A DNA stretch of 64,000 nucleotides from Pseudomonas sp. R5-89-07 (GTDB taxonomy: Bacteria; Pseudomonadota; Gammaproteobacteria; Pseudomonadales; Pseudomonadaceae). Each line of letters opens with the position of its first letter. Within the stretch, counting starts at the first letter, position 1. Shown here one piece after another: positions 36,934 through 46,928 of this stretch. A program made the position numbers and the translations under genes. The notes under the pieces were generated by a model. That model did not search any database and was not told the origin of the DNA. It worked only from the letters and a program-made list of their open reading frames with translations. The stretch is taken from contig NZ_CP027727.1 of NCBI RefSeq assembly GCF_003851685.1, positions 1,426,001 through 1,490,000 on the forward strand, written 5' to 3'.

Positions 36934-37671
36934 ATGTCCCAAGTCAACATGCGCGATATGCTGAAGGCCGGTGTGCACTTCGGTCACCAGACCCGTTACT
37001 GGAACCCGAAAATGGGTAAGTACATTTTCGGCGCGCGTAACAAGATTCACATTATCAACCTTGAAAAAACCCTGCCAATGTTCAACGAAGCGCTGACTTT
37101 CGTAGAGCGTCTGGCCCAGGGCAAAAACAAGATCCTGTTCGTCGGCACCAAGCGTTCCGCTGGCAAGATCGTTGCTGAAGAAGCAGCACGTTGCGGTTCG
37201 CCGTACGTCGATCACCGCTGGTTGGGCGGCATGCTGACCAACTTCAAAACCATCCGTGCTTCCATCAAGCGTCTGCGTGACCTTGAAGTGCAAGCCGAAG
37301 ACGGTACTTTCGCTAAGCTGACCAAGAAAGAGGCGCTGATGCGCACTCGCGACCTGGAAAAGCTCGATCGTTCCCTGGGTGGTATCAAGGACATGGGCGG
37401 TCTGCCTGACGCGCTGTTCGTTATCGACGTTGATCACGAGCGCATCGCGATCACCGAAGCCAACAAGCTGGGCATCCCTGTTATCGGCGTAGTCGATACC
37501 AACAGCAGCCCGGAAGGCGTTGACTACATCATCCCAGGCAACGATGACGCAATCCGCGCTATCCAGCTGTACATGGGTTCGATGGCTGACGCTGTAATCC
37601 GTGGTCGCAACCACGTTGCTGGTGGTACCGAGCAGTTCGTCGAAGAAGCTCCGGTAGCCGCAGCTGAGTAA
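36934..37671 (+). CDS. rpsB: 30S ribosomal protein S2
   Basis: A 245-residue ribosomal protein starting [20 protein letters not shown]. The family blocks [46 protein letters not shown] and [19 protein letters not shown] are all present. It binds the 30S platform near the 3' end of 16S rRNA and helps recruit S1. AAGGA precedes the ATG. It is the first gene of the long plus-strand cluster and is followed by an attenuator before tsf. Confidence 0.99.
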   Translation: MSQVNMRDMLKAGVHFGHQTRYWNPKMGKYIFGARNKIHIINLEKTLPMFNEALTFVERLAQGKNKILFVGTKRSAGKIVAEEAARCGSPYVDHRWLGGMLTNFKTIRASIKRLRDLEVQAEDGTFAKLTKKEALMRTRDLEKLDRSLGGIKDMGGLPDALFVIDVDHERIAITEANKLGIPVIGVVDTNSSPEGVDYIIPGNDDAIRAIQLYMGSMADAVIRGRNHVAGGTEQFVEEAPVAAAE

Positions 37672-37697
37672 TTGACGCCCTGGCGTTGACTCAGTAA

Positions 37698-37726
37698 GCA
37701 AAAAGGGGGCTTGGCCCCCTTTTTGC
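37698..37726 (+). terminator. Terminator or attenuator between rpsB and tsf
   Basis: Perfect 13-bp stem GCAAAAAGGGGGC (37698-37710) / GCCCCCTTTTTGC (37714-37726) with a TTG loop; the right arm holds TTTTT. Such a site between the two co-regulated genes would lower tsf relative to rpsB transcription. Confidence 0.8.
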
Positions 37727-37874
37727 CACCTCGAAAACCGTTTGTTGGCGCCCATTTGTGGCAGCGCATCCTTACTCTGTAACGTGCAGCGGCCTACAAC
37801 GGAGATTCGGGAAGAATTGATCCCCCGTTCGATCGGGTGGAATGGTTGAAAACCTATCCAAGAGGAATTTGAAA

Positions 37875-38738
37875 ATGGCAGCAATTACTGCAGCGTTGGT
37901 TAAAGAACTGCGTGAGCGTACTGGCGAAGGCATGATGGACTGCAAGAAGGCCCTGGAAAAGGCTGACGGCGACATCGAAAAAGCCATTGATGACATGCGT
38001 GCTTCCGGCGCCATCAAGGCTGCCAAGAAAGCAGGCAACGTGGCTGCTGAAGGCGCTATCGCTCTGAAAACTGACGGCAAAGCCGCCGTTCTGCTGGAAG
38101 TGAACTCGCAGACCGACTTCCTGGCTCTGCAGGATGACTTCAAGGCATTTGTTGCCGCCAGCGTTGAAAAAGCGTTCGCCGACAAACTGACTGACGTCGC
38201 TCCGCTGATCGAAGCTCAAGAAGCTGCGCGCCTGGTGCTGGTCGGCAAGGTTGGCGAAAACGTCAATATCCGTCGCCTGGTTCGCGTTGAAGGCGACGTG
38301 GTGGGTGGTTACCTGCACGGTAACAAGATCGGTGTTGCAGTTGTCCTCAAAGGCGGCGACATTGAGCTGGCGAACGATATCGCTATGCACGTAGCGGCCA
38401 GCAACCCTGAGTTCCTGCTGCCTTCGGAAGTTTCTGCCGAAGCGATAGAGCGTGAAAAAGCTGTGTTCCTGCAGCTGAACGAAGAAAAAATCAAAGGCAA
38501 GCCAGAAAACATTGTTGAGAACATGGTCAAGGGCCGTATCAGCAAGTTCCTGGCTGAAGCAAGCCTGGTTGAGCAGGCGTTCGTCAAGAACCCTGAAATC
38601 AAGGTTGGCGAACTGGCTAAGAAAGCCGGTGCTGAAATCGTTTCCTTCACCTACTTCAAGGTAGGCGAAGGCATCGAGAAGCCGGTCGACAACTTCGCTG
38701 AAGAAGTTGCTGCCCAGCTGGCTGCCGCCAAGCAATAA
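37875..38738 (+). CDS. tsf: Translation elongation factor Ts
   Basis: A 287-residue guanine-nucleotide exchange factor for EF-Tu. The N-terminal UBA-like domain (MAAITAALVKELRERTGEGM, then MDCKKALEKADGD) and the core TDFLALQDDFKAF block that contacts EF-Tu are clear. GAGGAATTTGAAA precedes the ATG at 37875. It follows rpsB by 203 bp and the rpsB-tsf attenuator; possible extra promoter not evident. Confidence 0.99.
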   Translation: MAAITAALVKELRERTGEGMMDCKKALEKADGDIEKAIDDMRASGAIKAAKKAGNVAAEGAIALKTDGKAAVLLEVNSQTDFLALQDDFKAFVAASVEKAFADKLTDVAPLIEAQEAARLVLVGKVGENVNIRRLVRVEGDVVGGYLHGNKIGVAVVLKGGDIELANDIAMHVAASNPEFLLPSEVSAEAIEREKAVFLQLNEEKIKGKPENIVENMVKGRISKFLAEASLVEQAFVKNPEIKVGELAKKAGAEIVSFTYFKVGEGIEKPVDNFAEEVAAQLAAAKQ

Positions 38739-38760
38739 GACAGTTTTCAACTGTCGCCCG

Positions 38761-38795
38761 AAAGAGGCTGCCCGCTCACGCGCGCAGCCTCTTTT
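38761..38795 (+). terminator. Rho-independent terminator after tsf
   Basis: 11-bp stem AAAGAGGCTGC (38761-38771) / GCAGCCTCTTT (38784-38794), 12-base loop, ending in a TTTT run. Lies between tsf and pyrH. Confidence 0.85.
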
Positions 38796-38950
38796 CAAAT
38801 GGGAAGGCTAATTTTATTTGGCTTCCCCTCGGAACTGGCTTACAAAGCCGTGTTCCGATGGCGCTGTGATAGCGTCCAGCTAGAGTGAACGCAAGCCGTA
38901 AACGGCTCGCCAAGAATTTTTTAAAAAATACGCCGCAGGAGAGATTCGCA

Positions 38951-39694
38951 ATGGCTCAGCAGGGCAGTGGTTATCAGGCTCGCTATAAACGCATTCTACT
39001 CAAGCTCAGCGGCGAGGCCCTGATGGGCTCGGAAGAGTTCGGGATCGACCCAAAGGTGCTTGACCGCATGGCGCTTGAAGTCGGCCAATTGGTCGGTATC
39101 GGTGTTCAGGTGGGTCTGGTGATCGGTGGCGGCAACCTGTTCCGCGGTGCGGCACTGAGCGCTGCCGGCATGGACCGAGTCACCGGCGACCACATGGGCA
39201 TGCTGGCCACTGTGATGAACGCCCTGGCCATGCGCGACGCCCTGGAGCGTGCCAATATCTCGGCCATCGTGATGTCGGCTATTTCCATGGTTGGCGTGAC
39301 CGATCACTACGATCGCCGCAAGGCCATGCGTCACCTGAATGCCAAGGAAGTGGTGATCTTCGCTGCCGGCACCGGCAACCCGTTCTTCACCACCGATTCG
39401 GCCGCGTGCCTGCGCGCTATCGAAATCGATGCCGATGTGGTGCTGAAGGCGACCAAGGTGGATGGCGTATACACTGCAGATCCATTCAAAGACCCGCATG
39501 CCGAGAAGTTCGATCATCTGACCTACGATGAAGTGCTGGATCGCAAGCTGGGTGTGATGGACCTGACGGCTATTTGCCTGTGCCGCGACCACAACATGCC
39601 GCTGCGCGTATTTAACATGAACAAGCCCGGCGCCCTGCTGAATATCGTACACGGCGGCGCGGAAGGGACTCTGATCGAGGAAGGCCAACAATGA
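38951..39694 (+). CDS. pyrH: UMP kinase
   Basis: A 247-residue hexameric amino-acid-kinase-fold enzyme making UDP from UMP. Signatures: [64 protein letters not shown] and [13 protein letters not shown]. The ATG at 38951 follows AGGAGAGATTCGCA; the upstream extension to 38885 lies in the leader. It overlaps frr by 4 bp (ATGA). Confidence 0.98.
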   Translation: MAQQGSGYQARYKRILLKLSGEALMGSEEFGIDPKVLDRMALEVGQLVGIGVQVGLVIGGGNLFRGAALSAAGMDRVTGDHMGMLATVMNALAMRDALERANISAIVMSAISMVGVTDHYDRRKAMRHLNAKEVVIFAAGTGNPFFTTDSAACLRAIEIDADVVLKATKVDGVYTADPFKDPHAEKFDHLTYDEVLDRKLGVMDLTAICLCRDHNMPLRVFNMNKPGALLNIVHGGAEGTLIEEGQQ

Positions 39695-40248
39695 TCAACG
39701 AAATCAAGAAAGACGCTCAAGAGCGTATGCACAAATCCCTGGAGTCTCTGAACCATGCATTTGGTCAGATTCGTACCGGCAAGGCTCACCCAAGCATCCT
39801 GGGTAGCGTGATGGTGCCGTACTACGGCACAGACACCTCGATCACGCAGGTGGCCAACATCACCGTGAAAGACTCGCGCACCCTGCAAGTCGTGGCCTTT
39901 GAGCGCAACATGCTCGGCGCTGTCGACAAAGCTATCCAGAGCGCCGGCCTGAACCTCAACCCGACCAACCTGGGCGAGTTGCTGCTGATCTCCATGCCTG
40001 CCCTGACCGAGGAAACCCGCAAGGGCTTCACCAAACAGGCGCGCAGTGCGGCTGAAGATGCACGTGTTGCCGTGCGCAACATCCGTCGCGATGCCTTGGG
40101 TGACCTGAAAAAACTGGTCAAGGACAAGGAAATCAGCGAGGACGAAGAGCGCCGTGCCGTTGCCGATATCGACAAGCTGACCAAGGATGCGGAGGCCCAG
40201 ATCACCAAGGCCACCGAAGAAAAAGAAAAGGACCTGATGGCCGTATAA
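39691..40248 (+). CDS. frr: Ribosome recycling factor
   Basis: A 185-residue protein that, with EF-G, splits post-termination ribosomes. The tRNA-mimic three-helix bundle begins [60 protein letters not shown] and [15 protein letters not shown] are diagnostic. Coupled to pyrH through a 4-bp overlap and 17 bp ahead of uppS. Confidence 0.99.
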   Translation: MINEIKKDAQERMHKSLESLNHAFGQIRTGKAHPSILGSVMVPYYGTDTSITQVANITVKDSRTLQVVAFERNMLGAVDKAIQSAGLNLNPTNLGELLLISMPALTEETRKGFTKQARSAAEDARVAVRNIRRDALGDLKKLVKDKEISEDEERRAVADIDKLTKDAEAQITKATEEKEKDLMAV

Positions 40249-40265
40249 GGGGTCAGGACGCCTTC

Positions 40266-41021
40266 ATGGAAAAGACCAAGCAGACTGTGCCCTCTGTGGT
40301 GCCGCGCCATGTCGCGATCATCATGGATGGGAATAATCGCTGGGCGAAAAAACGCTTTATGCCGGGTGTTGCCGGGCATAAAGCGGGTGTCGATGCGGTG
40401 CGCGCTGTCATCGAAGTGTGTGCCGAGGCCAAGGTCGAAGTGCTGACGCTGTTTGCCTTTTCCAGTGAGAACTGGCAAAGGCCCGCCGAAGAAGTGACGG
40501 CCTTGATGGACCTGTTCTTCAAGGCGCTGCGTCGCGAGGCCAAGCGCCTCAACGAGAACAACATCTGCCTGCGCATCATTGGTGACCGCTCCCGGTTCCA
40601 TCCGGAACTGCAAACGGCCATGCGTGAAGCCGAGGCCATTACTGCCGGCAGCAACCGCTTTGTGCTGCAAATCGCAGCCAATTACGGTGGCCAGTGGGAC
40701 ATCGCCCAGGCTGCGCAGCGACTGGCTCGCGAGGTACAGGCCGGTCATCTGCGCCCCGACGACATTACGCCCGAACTGTTGCAAACCTGTCTGGTAACCG
40801 GTGACCTGCCGTTGCCGGATTTGTGCATCCGTACCGGTGGCGAGCATCGCATCAGCAATTTCCTGCTGTGGCAGCTAGCCTATACCGAGTTGTACTTCTC
40901 CGACCTGTTCTGGCCGGACTTCAAACACGATGCCATGCGCAATGCGCTGGCCGATTTCGCTTCCCGTCAGCGTCGCTTCGGTAAAACGAGCGAGCAGATC
41001 GAAGCTGGAGCCCGGGTTTAA
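40266..41021 (+). CDS. uppS: Undecaprenyl diphosphate synthase
   Basis: A 251-residue cis-prenyltransferase making the C55 lipid carrier for peptidoglycan and O-antigen. HVAIIMDGNNRWAKKR contains the catalytic Asp and the pyrophosphate loop; TLFAFSSENWQRP, ANYGGQWDIAQA and DLCIRTGGEHRISNFLLWQ follow. The next gene, cdsA, starts directly at its stop. Confidence 0.98.
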   Translation: MEKTKQTVPSVVPRHVAIIMDGNNRWAKKRFMPGVAGHKAGVDAVRAVIEVCAEAKVEVLTLFAFSSENWQRPAEEVTALMDLFFKALRREAKRLNENNICLRIIGDRSRFHPELQTAMREAEAITAGSNRFVLQIAANYGGQWDIAQAAQRLAREVQAGHLRPDDITPELLQTCLVTGDLPLPDLCIRTGGEHRISNFLLWQLAYTELYFSDLFWPDFKHDAMRNALADFASRQRRFGKTSEQIEAGARV

Positions 41022-41828
41022 ATGCTTAAACAACGAATCATCACGGCACTGATCCTGCTGCCGATTGCCTTGTGCGGTTTTTTCCTGCTCGAGGGTTCCG
41101 GCTTTGCGCTGTTTATCGGCCTGGTCGTAAGCCTGGGCGCCTGGGAATGGGCGCGTCTGGCGGGGTTCAGCGAGCAATTGCCGCGTGTGGTGTACGCCGT
41201 GATCGTCGCGCTGCTGCTGTTCCTGATGTACATCCTGCCTGATCTCGCGCCCTGGGTGCTGGGGGCGTCGGTACTGTGGTGGGCCTTGGCGACTTTCCTG
41301 GTGCTGACCTATCCGCGCACCAGTGGCAAGTGGTCCAGTGTGGCCTGCAAGTTGGTGATCGGCTTGCTGATCCTGCTGCCGGCCTGGCAAGGGCTGGTGG
41401 AAATCAAGCGTTTCCCGAATGGCAATGAATTGATCCTGGCGGTCATGGTGCTGGTCTGGGGCGCCGACATTGGCGCCTACTTTTCGGGCCGTGCCTTTGG
41501 CAAGCGTAAACTTGCGCCCGCCGTCAGCCCGGGCAAGAGCTGGGAAGGCGTATACGGCGGTCTGGCCCTGACGCTGCTGATTGCGCTGGTGGTCGGTGTG
41601 TTGCGCGATTGGTCGGTGAAGGAGATTTTCCTGGCTCTGCTGGGGACTGCCGTCGTCGTGTTCATTTCGGTGGTGGGCGACCTCACCGAAAGCATGTTCA
41701 AGCGCCAGGCCGGGATCAAGGACAGCAGCAACCTGCTGCCAGGTCATGGCGGCGTGCTGGATCGTATCGACAGCCTCACCGCAGCGTTGCCGATCTTTGC
41801 CGTGTTGCTGTGGATGATCGCATCTTGA
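41022..41828 (+). CDS. cdsA: Phosphatidate cytidylyltransferase
   Basis: A 268-residue integral membrane enzyme (~8 TM helices) that makes CDP-diacylglycerol from phosphatidate and CTP. The CdsA signature is at the C-terminus: [20 protein letters not shown] followed by GVLDRIDSL. It starts immediately after the uppS stop and its own stop overlaps the TTG start of dxr. It works downstream of PlsB, whose gene is in this window. Confidence 0.98.
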   Translation: MLKQRIITALILLPIALCGFFLLEGSGFALFIGLVVSLGAWEWARLAGFSEQLPRVVYAVIVALLLFLMYILPDLAPWVLGASVLWWALATFLVLTYPRTSGKWSSVACKLVIGLLILLPAWQGLVEIKRFPNGNELILAVMVLVWGADIGAYFSGRAFGKRKLAPAVSPGKSWEGVYGGLALTLLIALVVGVLRDWSVKEIFLALLGTAVVVFISVVGDLTESMFKRQAGIKDSSNLLPGHGGVLDRIDSLTAALPIFAVLLWMIAS

Positions 41829-43030
41829 GCCGTCTGCAGCAGGTTACCGTGCTGGGCGCGACAGGCTCGGTCGGGCTGAGCAGCCTGGATGTGATCGCTC
41901 GTCATCCTGATCGTTACCAGGTGTTTGCCCTGACCGGCTTCACGCGCATGAGTGAATTGCTGGCGTTATGCGTGCGCCACTCTCCGCGTTTTGCGGTGGT
42001 GCCGCAGGCCGCTGCTGCCCGTAGCTTGCAGGATGACCTGCGGGCTGCCGGCCTTGCCACCCAGGTATTGGTGGGGGAAGAGGGGTTGTGCCAGGTGTCT
42101 GCGGATGCCGAAGTGGATACTGTCGTGGCCGCAATCGTCGGGGCGGCGGGTTTGCGCCCGACACTGGCTGCAGTCGACGCGGGCAAAAAGATCCTGCTGG
42201 CCAATAAAGAAGCCCTGGTCATGTCCGGTGCGCTCTTCATGCAAGCCGTGCGCAAGAGTGGTGCGGTCCTGTTGCCCCTCGACAGCGAGCACAACGCAAT
42301 CTTCCAGTGCATGCCCGCTGATTTTGCCCGCGGCTTGAGCCAGGTTGGTGTGCGCCGGATTTTGCTGACGGCGTCCGGTGGCCCCTTCCGGCAAACTCCT
42401 CTGGATGAGTTGGAGCATGTATCGCCAGACCAGGCGTGTGCGCACCCGAACTGGTCCATGGGGCGCAAGATCTCCGTGGATTCGGCGAGCATGATGAACA
42501 AGGGCCTGGAGCTGATCGAGGCCTGCTGGCTGTTCGATGCGCGGCCTGATCAAGTGGAGGTGGTGATCCACCCGCAAAGTGTGATTCATTCCCTGGTGGA
42601 TTATGTGGATGGCTCGGTATTGGCGCAGTTGGGCAACCCTGATATGCGCACACCGATCGCCAATGCCCTGGCTTGGCCGGAGCGGATCGATTCTGGTGTG
42701 GCGCCGTTGGACCTGTTTGCAGTTGCGCGCCTGGATTTCCAGGCGCCGGACGAAGAGCGCTTTCCATGCCTGCGTCTGGCCCGGCAGGCGGCTGAGGCGG
42801 GTAACAGCGCGCCGGCCATGCTCAATGCAGCCAATGAGGTGGCCGTGGCAGCGTTTCTCGAACGGCGCATCCGCTTTCCGCAGATCGCGAGTATCATCGA
42901 GGACGTTCTGGATCTCGAGCCGGTAGTGGCGGTGAATGACCTGGGAGCGGTGTTCGAGGCTGATACCAAGGCTCGGGTCCTGGCCGAGCAATGGCTGGAC
43001 CGCAACGCGCGTCAGGCTGTGGGCGGTTAA
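41825..43030 (+). CDS. dxr: 1-deoxy-D-xylulose 5-phosphate reductoisomerase
   Basis: A 401-residue NADPH enzyme of the MEP isoprenoid pathway. [17 protein letters not shown] is the NADPH fold; [56 protein letters not shown] and [16 protein letters not shown] are the substrate and metal blocks. No ATG lies near the conserved start, so TTG at 41825 (overlapping the cdsA stop, TTGA) is proposed as initiator; the next candidate, a GTG eight codons on, would cut into the nucleotide fold. ispD of the same pathway ends this cluster. Confidence 0.95.
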   Translation: MSRLQQVTVLGATGSVGLSSLDVIARHPDRYQVFALTGFTRMSELLALCVRHSPRFAVVPQAAAARSLQDDLRAAGLATQVLVGEEGLCQVSADAEVDTVVAAIVGAAGLRPTLAAVDAGKKILLANKEALVMSGALFMQAVRKSGAVLLPLDSEHNAIFQCMPADFARGLSQVGVRRILLTASGGPFRQTPLDELEHVSPDQACAHPNWSMGRKISVDSASMMNKGLELIEACWLFDARPDQVEVVIHPQSVIHSLVDYVDGSVLAQLGNPDMRTPIANALAWPERIDSGVAPLDLFAVARLDFQAPDEERFPCLRLARQAAEAGNSAPAMLNAANEVAVAAFLERRIRFPQIASIIEDVLDLEPVVAVNDLGAVFEADTKARVLAEQWLDRNARQAVGG

Positions 43031-43068
43031 GCGCCTTCAGGCATTGGATTGAAATGCGGAGAAATTAG

Positions 43069-44421
43069 ATGAGTGCGCTCTACATGATTGTCGGCACCCT
43101 GGTTGCTCTGGGTGTGCTGGTTACCTTCCACGAATTCGGCCACTTTTGGGTGGCGCGTCGTTGCGGCGTCAAGGTATTGCGCTTTTCCGTCGGTTTCGGC
43201 ATGCCGCTGGTGCGCTGGCACGACCGTCGCGGCACCGAGTTCGTGATCGCCGCCATCCCGTTGGGTGGCTACGTGAAGATGCTCGATGAGCGCGAAGGCG
43301 AAGTGCCTGCGGACCAGTTGGACCAATCCTTCAATCGCAAGACCGTTCGTCAGCGTATCGCCATCGTGGCCGCCGGCCCGATTGCCAACTTCCTGTTGGC
43401 GATGGTGTTTTTCTGGGTCCTTGCCATGCTGGGCAGCCAGCAAGTGCGTCCGGTCATCGGTGCGGTCGAGGCGGGGAGCATGGCGGCCAAGGCTGGCCTG
43501 GTGGCTGGGCAGGAAATTGTTTCCATTGATGGCGAGCCCACCACGGGTTGGGGCGCGGTCAATTTGCAATTGGTGCGTCGACTGGGCGAGAGCGGTACCG
43601 TCAATGTAGTGGTGCGCGAACAGGACTCCAGTGCCGAAAGCCCACGTGAGCTGGCTTTGGACCATTGGCTTAAAGGCGCCGACGAGCCGGACCCGATCAA
43701 ATCCCTGGGCATTCGTCCGTGGCGTCCGGCGTTGCCGCCAGTGCTCGCCGAGTTGGACCCTAAAGGCCCGGCCCAGGCTGCTGGCCTGAAAACCGGCGAC
43801 CGCCTGTTGGCTCTCGATGGCCAGGCACTGGGCGACTGGCAGCAAGTGGTCGACCAGGTGCGTGTACGGCCTGATACCAAAATTGTGCTGAAAGTTGAGC
43901 GCGAAGGTGCTCAAATCGACGTCCCCGTGACCTTGTCGGTTCGTGGGGAGGCCAAGGCCGCCGGGGGTTACCTGGGTGCCGGGGTCAAAGGTGTCGAGTG
44001 GCCGCCATCGATGGTGCGAGAGGTCAGCTTCGGGCCGTTGGCGGCGATTGGAGAGGGTGCGAAACGCACTTGGACCATGAGCGTGCTGACCCTCGAATCC
44101 CTCAAGAAAATGTTGTTCGGCGAGCTCTCGGTAAAAAACTTGAGTGGACCGATAACCATTGCTAAAGTGGCGGGCGCTTCTGCCCAGTCGGGTGTCGCGG
44201 ATTTCCTGAATTTCCTGGCTTATCTGAGTATCAGCCTTGGAGTTCTGAATTTGCTGCCCATTCCAGTATTGGATGGGGGGCATCTGCTGTTTTATCTGGT
44301 CGAGTGGGTGCGTGGTCGCCCCTTGTCGGATCGGGTGCAGGGTTGGGGGATACAGATCGGTATCAGTTTGGTGGTCGGGGTGATGTTGTTAGCTCTGGTC
44401 AACGATCTGGGACGACTGTAA
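43069..44421 (+). CDS. rseP: RseP/MucP site-2 intramembrane zinc protease
   Basis: A 450-residue inner-membrane protease that cuts the anti-sigma factor (RseA/MucA) after DegS/AlgW, freeing sigma-E/AlgU. Zinc motif HEFGH is at residues 21-25 in TM1, two PDZ domains lie in the periplasmic loop (~115-190 and ~210-295), and the second active-site motif is NLLPIPVLDGGHLLF at ~395-410. TM helices flank these. It lies just before bamA, whose misfolded clients trigger this pathway. Confidence 0.97.
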   Translation: MSALYMIVGTLVALGVLVTFHEFGHFWVARRCGVKVLRFSVGFGMPLVRWHDRRGTEFVIAAIPLGGYVKMLDEREGEVPADQLDQSFNRKTVRQRIAIVAAGPIANFLLAMVFFWVLAMLGSQQVRPVIGAVEAGSMAAKAGLVAGQEIVSIDGEPTTGWGAVNLQLVRRLGESGTVNVVVREQDSSAESPRELALDHWLKGADEPDPIKSLGIRPWRPALPPVLAELDPKGPAQAAGLKTGDRLLALDGQALGDWQQVVDQVRVRPDTKIVLKVEREGAQIDVPVTLSVRGEAKAAGGYLGAGVKGVEWPPSMVREVSFGPLAAIGEGAKRTWTMSVLTLESLKKMLFGELSVKNLSGPITIAKVAGASAQSGVADFLNFLAYLSISLGVLNLLPIPVLDGGHLLFYLVEWVRGRPLSDRVQGWGIQIGISLVVGVMLLALVNDLGRL

Positions 44422-44441
44422 CGCTTCGCTGAATTGCGAAT

Positions 44442-44469
44442 CTGCCGCATTTTGCGGCAGTTTGTTTAT
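44442..44469 (+). terminator. Terminator or attenuator between rseP and bamA
   Basis: Stem CTGCCGC (44442-44448) / GCGGCAG (44454-44460), loop ATTTT, followed by TTTGTTTATT. Classical rho-independent shape, only 74 bp separate the two genes. Confidence 0.75.
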
Positions 44470-44495
44470 TGCCAGTTGGAATAAGAAAGGACTTC

Positions 44496-46883
44496 ATGAA
44501 ACGTCTGCTGCTAACTGCGGTTCTCACCGTATTGATGATCGCCGAAGTTCACGCCGAGTCCTTCACCATCTCCGATATTCGCGTCAACGGCCTCCAGCGG
44601 GTTTCCGCGGGTAGCGTCTTTGGTGCCTTGCCGTTGAACGTCGGGGAACAGGCTGATGATCGTCGCCTGGTGGAATCCACTCGTGCGCTGTTCAAAACCG
44701 GGTTCTTTCAAGATATCCAACTGGGTCGCGAAGGCAATGTCCTGGTCATCACCGTCGTCGAGCGTCCTTCTGTCGCGAGCATCACGATCGAAGGTAACAA
44801 GGCCATTTCCACTGAAGACCTGATGAAGGGTCTGAAACAGTCGGGTCTGGCCGAGGGCGAGATCTTCCAGCGCGCCACCCTTGAAGGTGTGCGTAACGAG
44901 CTGCAACGCCAGTACGTTGCCCAGGGTCGCTATTCCGCGAGCGTTGAGACGGAAGTGATTCCGCAGCCGCGTAACCGCGTAGGCCTGAAGGTCAATATCA
45001 ACGAAGGCACCGTGGCGGCCATCCAGCACATCAACGTGGTGGGCAATACCAAATTCGCCGACGAAGACTTGATCGACCTGTTCGAACTCAAGACCACCAA
45101 CTGGTTGTCGTTCTTCAAGAACGATGACAAGTACGCCCGTGAAAAACTTTCCGGTGACCTGGAACGCCTGCGTTCCTACTACCTGGACCGTGGCTACATC
45201 AACATGGACATCGCTTCGACCCAGGTGTCCATCACCCCGGACAAGAAGCACGTCTACATTACGGTCAACGTCAACGAAGGCGAGAAGTACAAGGTTCGTG
45301 ACGTCAAGCTCAGCGGTGACCTGAAAGTGCCTGAAGACCAGGTCAAGTCTCTGCTGCTGGTCCAGAAGGACCAGGTGTTCTCGCGCAAGCTGATGACCAC
45401 TACCTCAGAACTGATCACCCGTCGCCTGGGTAACGAAGGCTACACCTTCGCCAACGTCAACGGCGTGCCGACTCCGAACGATGAAGACCACACCGTCGAC
45501 ATCACCTTCGTCGTCGACCCGGGCAAGCGTGCCTACGTCAACCGTATCAACTTCCGTGGCAACACCAAATCCTCGGACGAAGTGCTGCGTCGTGAAATGC
45601 GCCAGATGGAAGGCGGTTGGGCGTCGACTTACCTGATCGACCAATCCAAGACTCGTCTCGAACGCCTGGGCTTCTTCAAGGAAGTCAACGTCGAAACCCC
45701 GGCCGTACCGGGCGTGGATGACCAGGTTGACGTGAACTACGCCGTTGAAGAGCAAGCCTCGGGTTCGATCACCGCCAGTGTCGGTTTCGCACAGAGCGCC
45801 GGTTTGATCCTGGGTGGTTCGATCACGCAGAACAACTTCCTGGGTACCGGTAACCGTGTGTCCATCGGCCTGACCCGAAGCGAATACCAGAGCCGATACA
45901 ACTTCGGTTACACCGACCCCTACTGGACTGCAGACGGTGTGAGCCTGGGCTACAACGCCTTCTACCGCACCACCGACTACAAAGACCTCGATGTTGACGT
46001 TGCAAGCTATGCGATCGACAGCCTCGGCGCTGGTGTCAACGTGGGTTATCCGATCAGTGAGACCTCGCGTCTGACGTTCGGCCTGACCGCTCAGCAGGAT
46101 GAAATCAAGACCGGTGTGTACACCGTGGACGAGATCTTCGACTTCACCCGCCGTGAAGGCGACAAGTTCCTGAACTTCAAGGCGTCTGCCGGCTGGTCCG
46201 AGTCGACCCTGAACAAAGGCGTACTGGCAACCCGTGGCCACTCCCAGAGCCTGACCGCGGAAGTCACCACGCCGGGCAGCGACCTGTCGTTCTTCAAGCT
46301 CGACTACCGCGGCCAGTTGTTCCAGCCGTTGAGCGATAATTACACCATGCGCCTGCACACCGAGCTGGGCTATGGCGACGGTTATGGTTCGACCAATGGC
46401 CTGCCGTTTTATGAAAATTACTACGCGGGTGGCTTCAACTCGGTACGTGGTTTCAAGGACAGCACCCTCGGCCCACGTGGTACTCCGAGCCGCGGTTTCG
46501 CTCAGACGGGTAACCAGGGCACAGTGGCTGACTCGGACAACGATCCGCTGCCGTTCGGTGGTAACGTGCTGATCCAGGGTGGTGCGGAAATTCTGTTCCC
46601 GCTGCCGTTCGTCAAAGACCAGCGTTCCCTGCGAACTTCGGTCTTCTGGGACGTGGGTAATGTGTTCGACTCCAAGTGCGACCAGATCACCAACCCGAGT
46701 GGCGTGAAGTCCAACACCCAGTGCAACGACGTGAGCCTGAGCAACATGGCCAGCTCCGTCGGCGTGGGTGTGACCTGGGTGACTGCGTTGGGCCCGTTGA
46801 GCTTTGCTCTGGCCATGCCGATCAAGAAACCGGATAACGCTGAAACCCAGATTTTCCAATTCTCCCTTGGCCAGACGTTCTAA
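44496..46883 (+). CDS. bamA: Outer-membrane protein assembly factor BamA
   Basis: A 795-residue Omp85 protein. Signal peptide MKRLLLTAVLTVLMIAEVHA (cleaved before ES), then five POTRA domains over residues ~22-425 (first: SFTISDIRVNGLQRVSAGSV) and a 16-strand barrel to the C-terminus ending FQFSLGQTF with the terminal Phe. The loop-6 motif region VRGFKDSTLGP is visible. It folds and inserts beta-barrel proteins. The ATG at 44496 follows AGAAAGGACTTC. P. aeruginosa calls it Opr86. Confidence 0.98.
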   Translation: MKRLLLTAVLTVLMIAEVHAESFTISDIRVNGLQRVSAGSVFGALPLNVGEQADDRRLVESTRALFKTGFFQDIQLGREGNVLVITVVERPSVASITIEGNKAISTEDLMKGLKQSGLAEGEIFQRATLEGVRNELQRQYVAQGRYSASVETEVIPQPRNRVGLKVNINEGTVAAIQHINVVGNTKFADEDLIDLFELKTTNWLSFFKNDDKYAREKLSGDLERLRSYYLDRGYINMDIASTQVSITPDKKHVYITVNVNEGEKYKVRDVKLSGDLKVPEDQVKSLLLVQKDQVFSRKLMTTTSELITRRLGNEGYTFANVNGVPTPNDEDHTVDITFVVDPGKRAYVNRINFRGNTKSSDEVLRREMRQMEGGWASTYLIDQSKTRLERLGFFKEVNVETPAVPGVDDQVDVNYAVEEQASGSITASVGFAQSAGLILGGSITQNNFLGTGNRVSIGLTRSEYQSRYNFGYTDPYWTADGVSLGYNAFYRTTDYKDLDVDVASYAIDSLGAGVNVGYPISETSRLTFGLTAQQDEIKTGVYTVDEIFDFTRREGDKFLNFKASAGWSESTLNKGVLATRGHSQSLTAEVTTPGSDLSFFKLDYRGQLFQPLSDNYTMRLHTELGYGDGYGSTNGLPFYENYYAGGFNSVRGFKDSTLGPRGTPSRGFAQTGNQGTVADSDNDPLPFGGNVLIQGGAEILFPLPFVKDQRSLRTSVFWDVGNVFDSKCDQITNPSGVKSNTQCNDVSLSNMASSVGVGVTWVTALGPLSFALAMPIKKPDNAETQIFQFSLGQTF

Positions 46884-46928
46884 GCGTCTGACCTAAGATA
46901 ACGACAACGGATTCTGTAGGAGTACATC

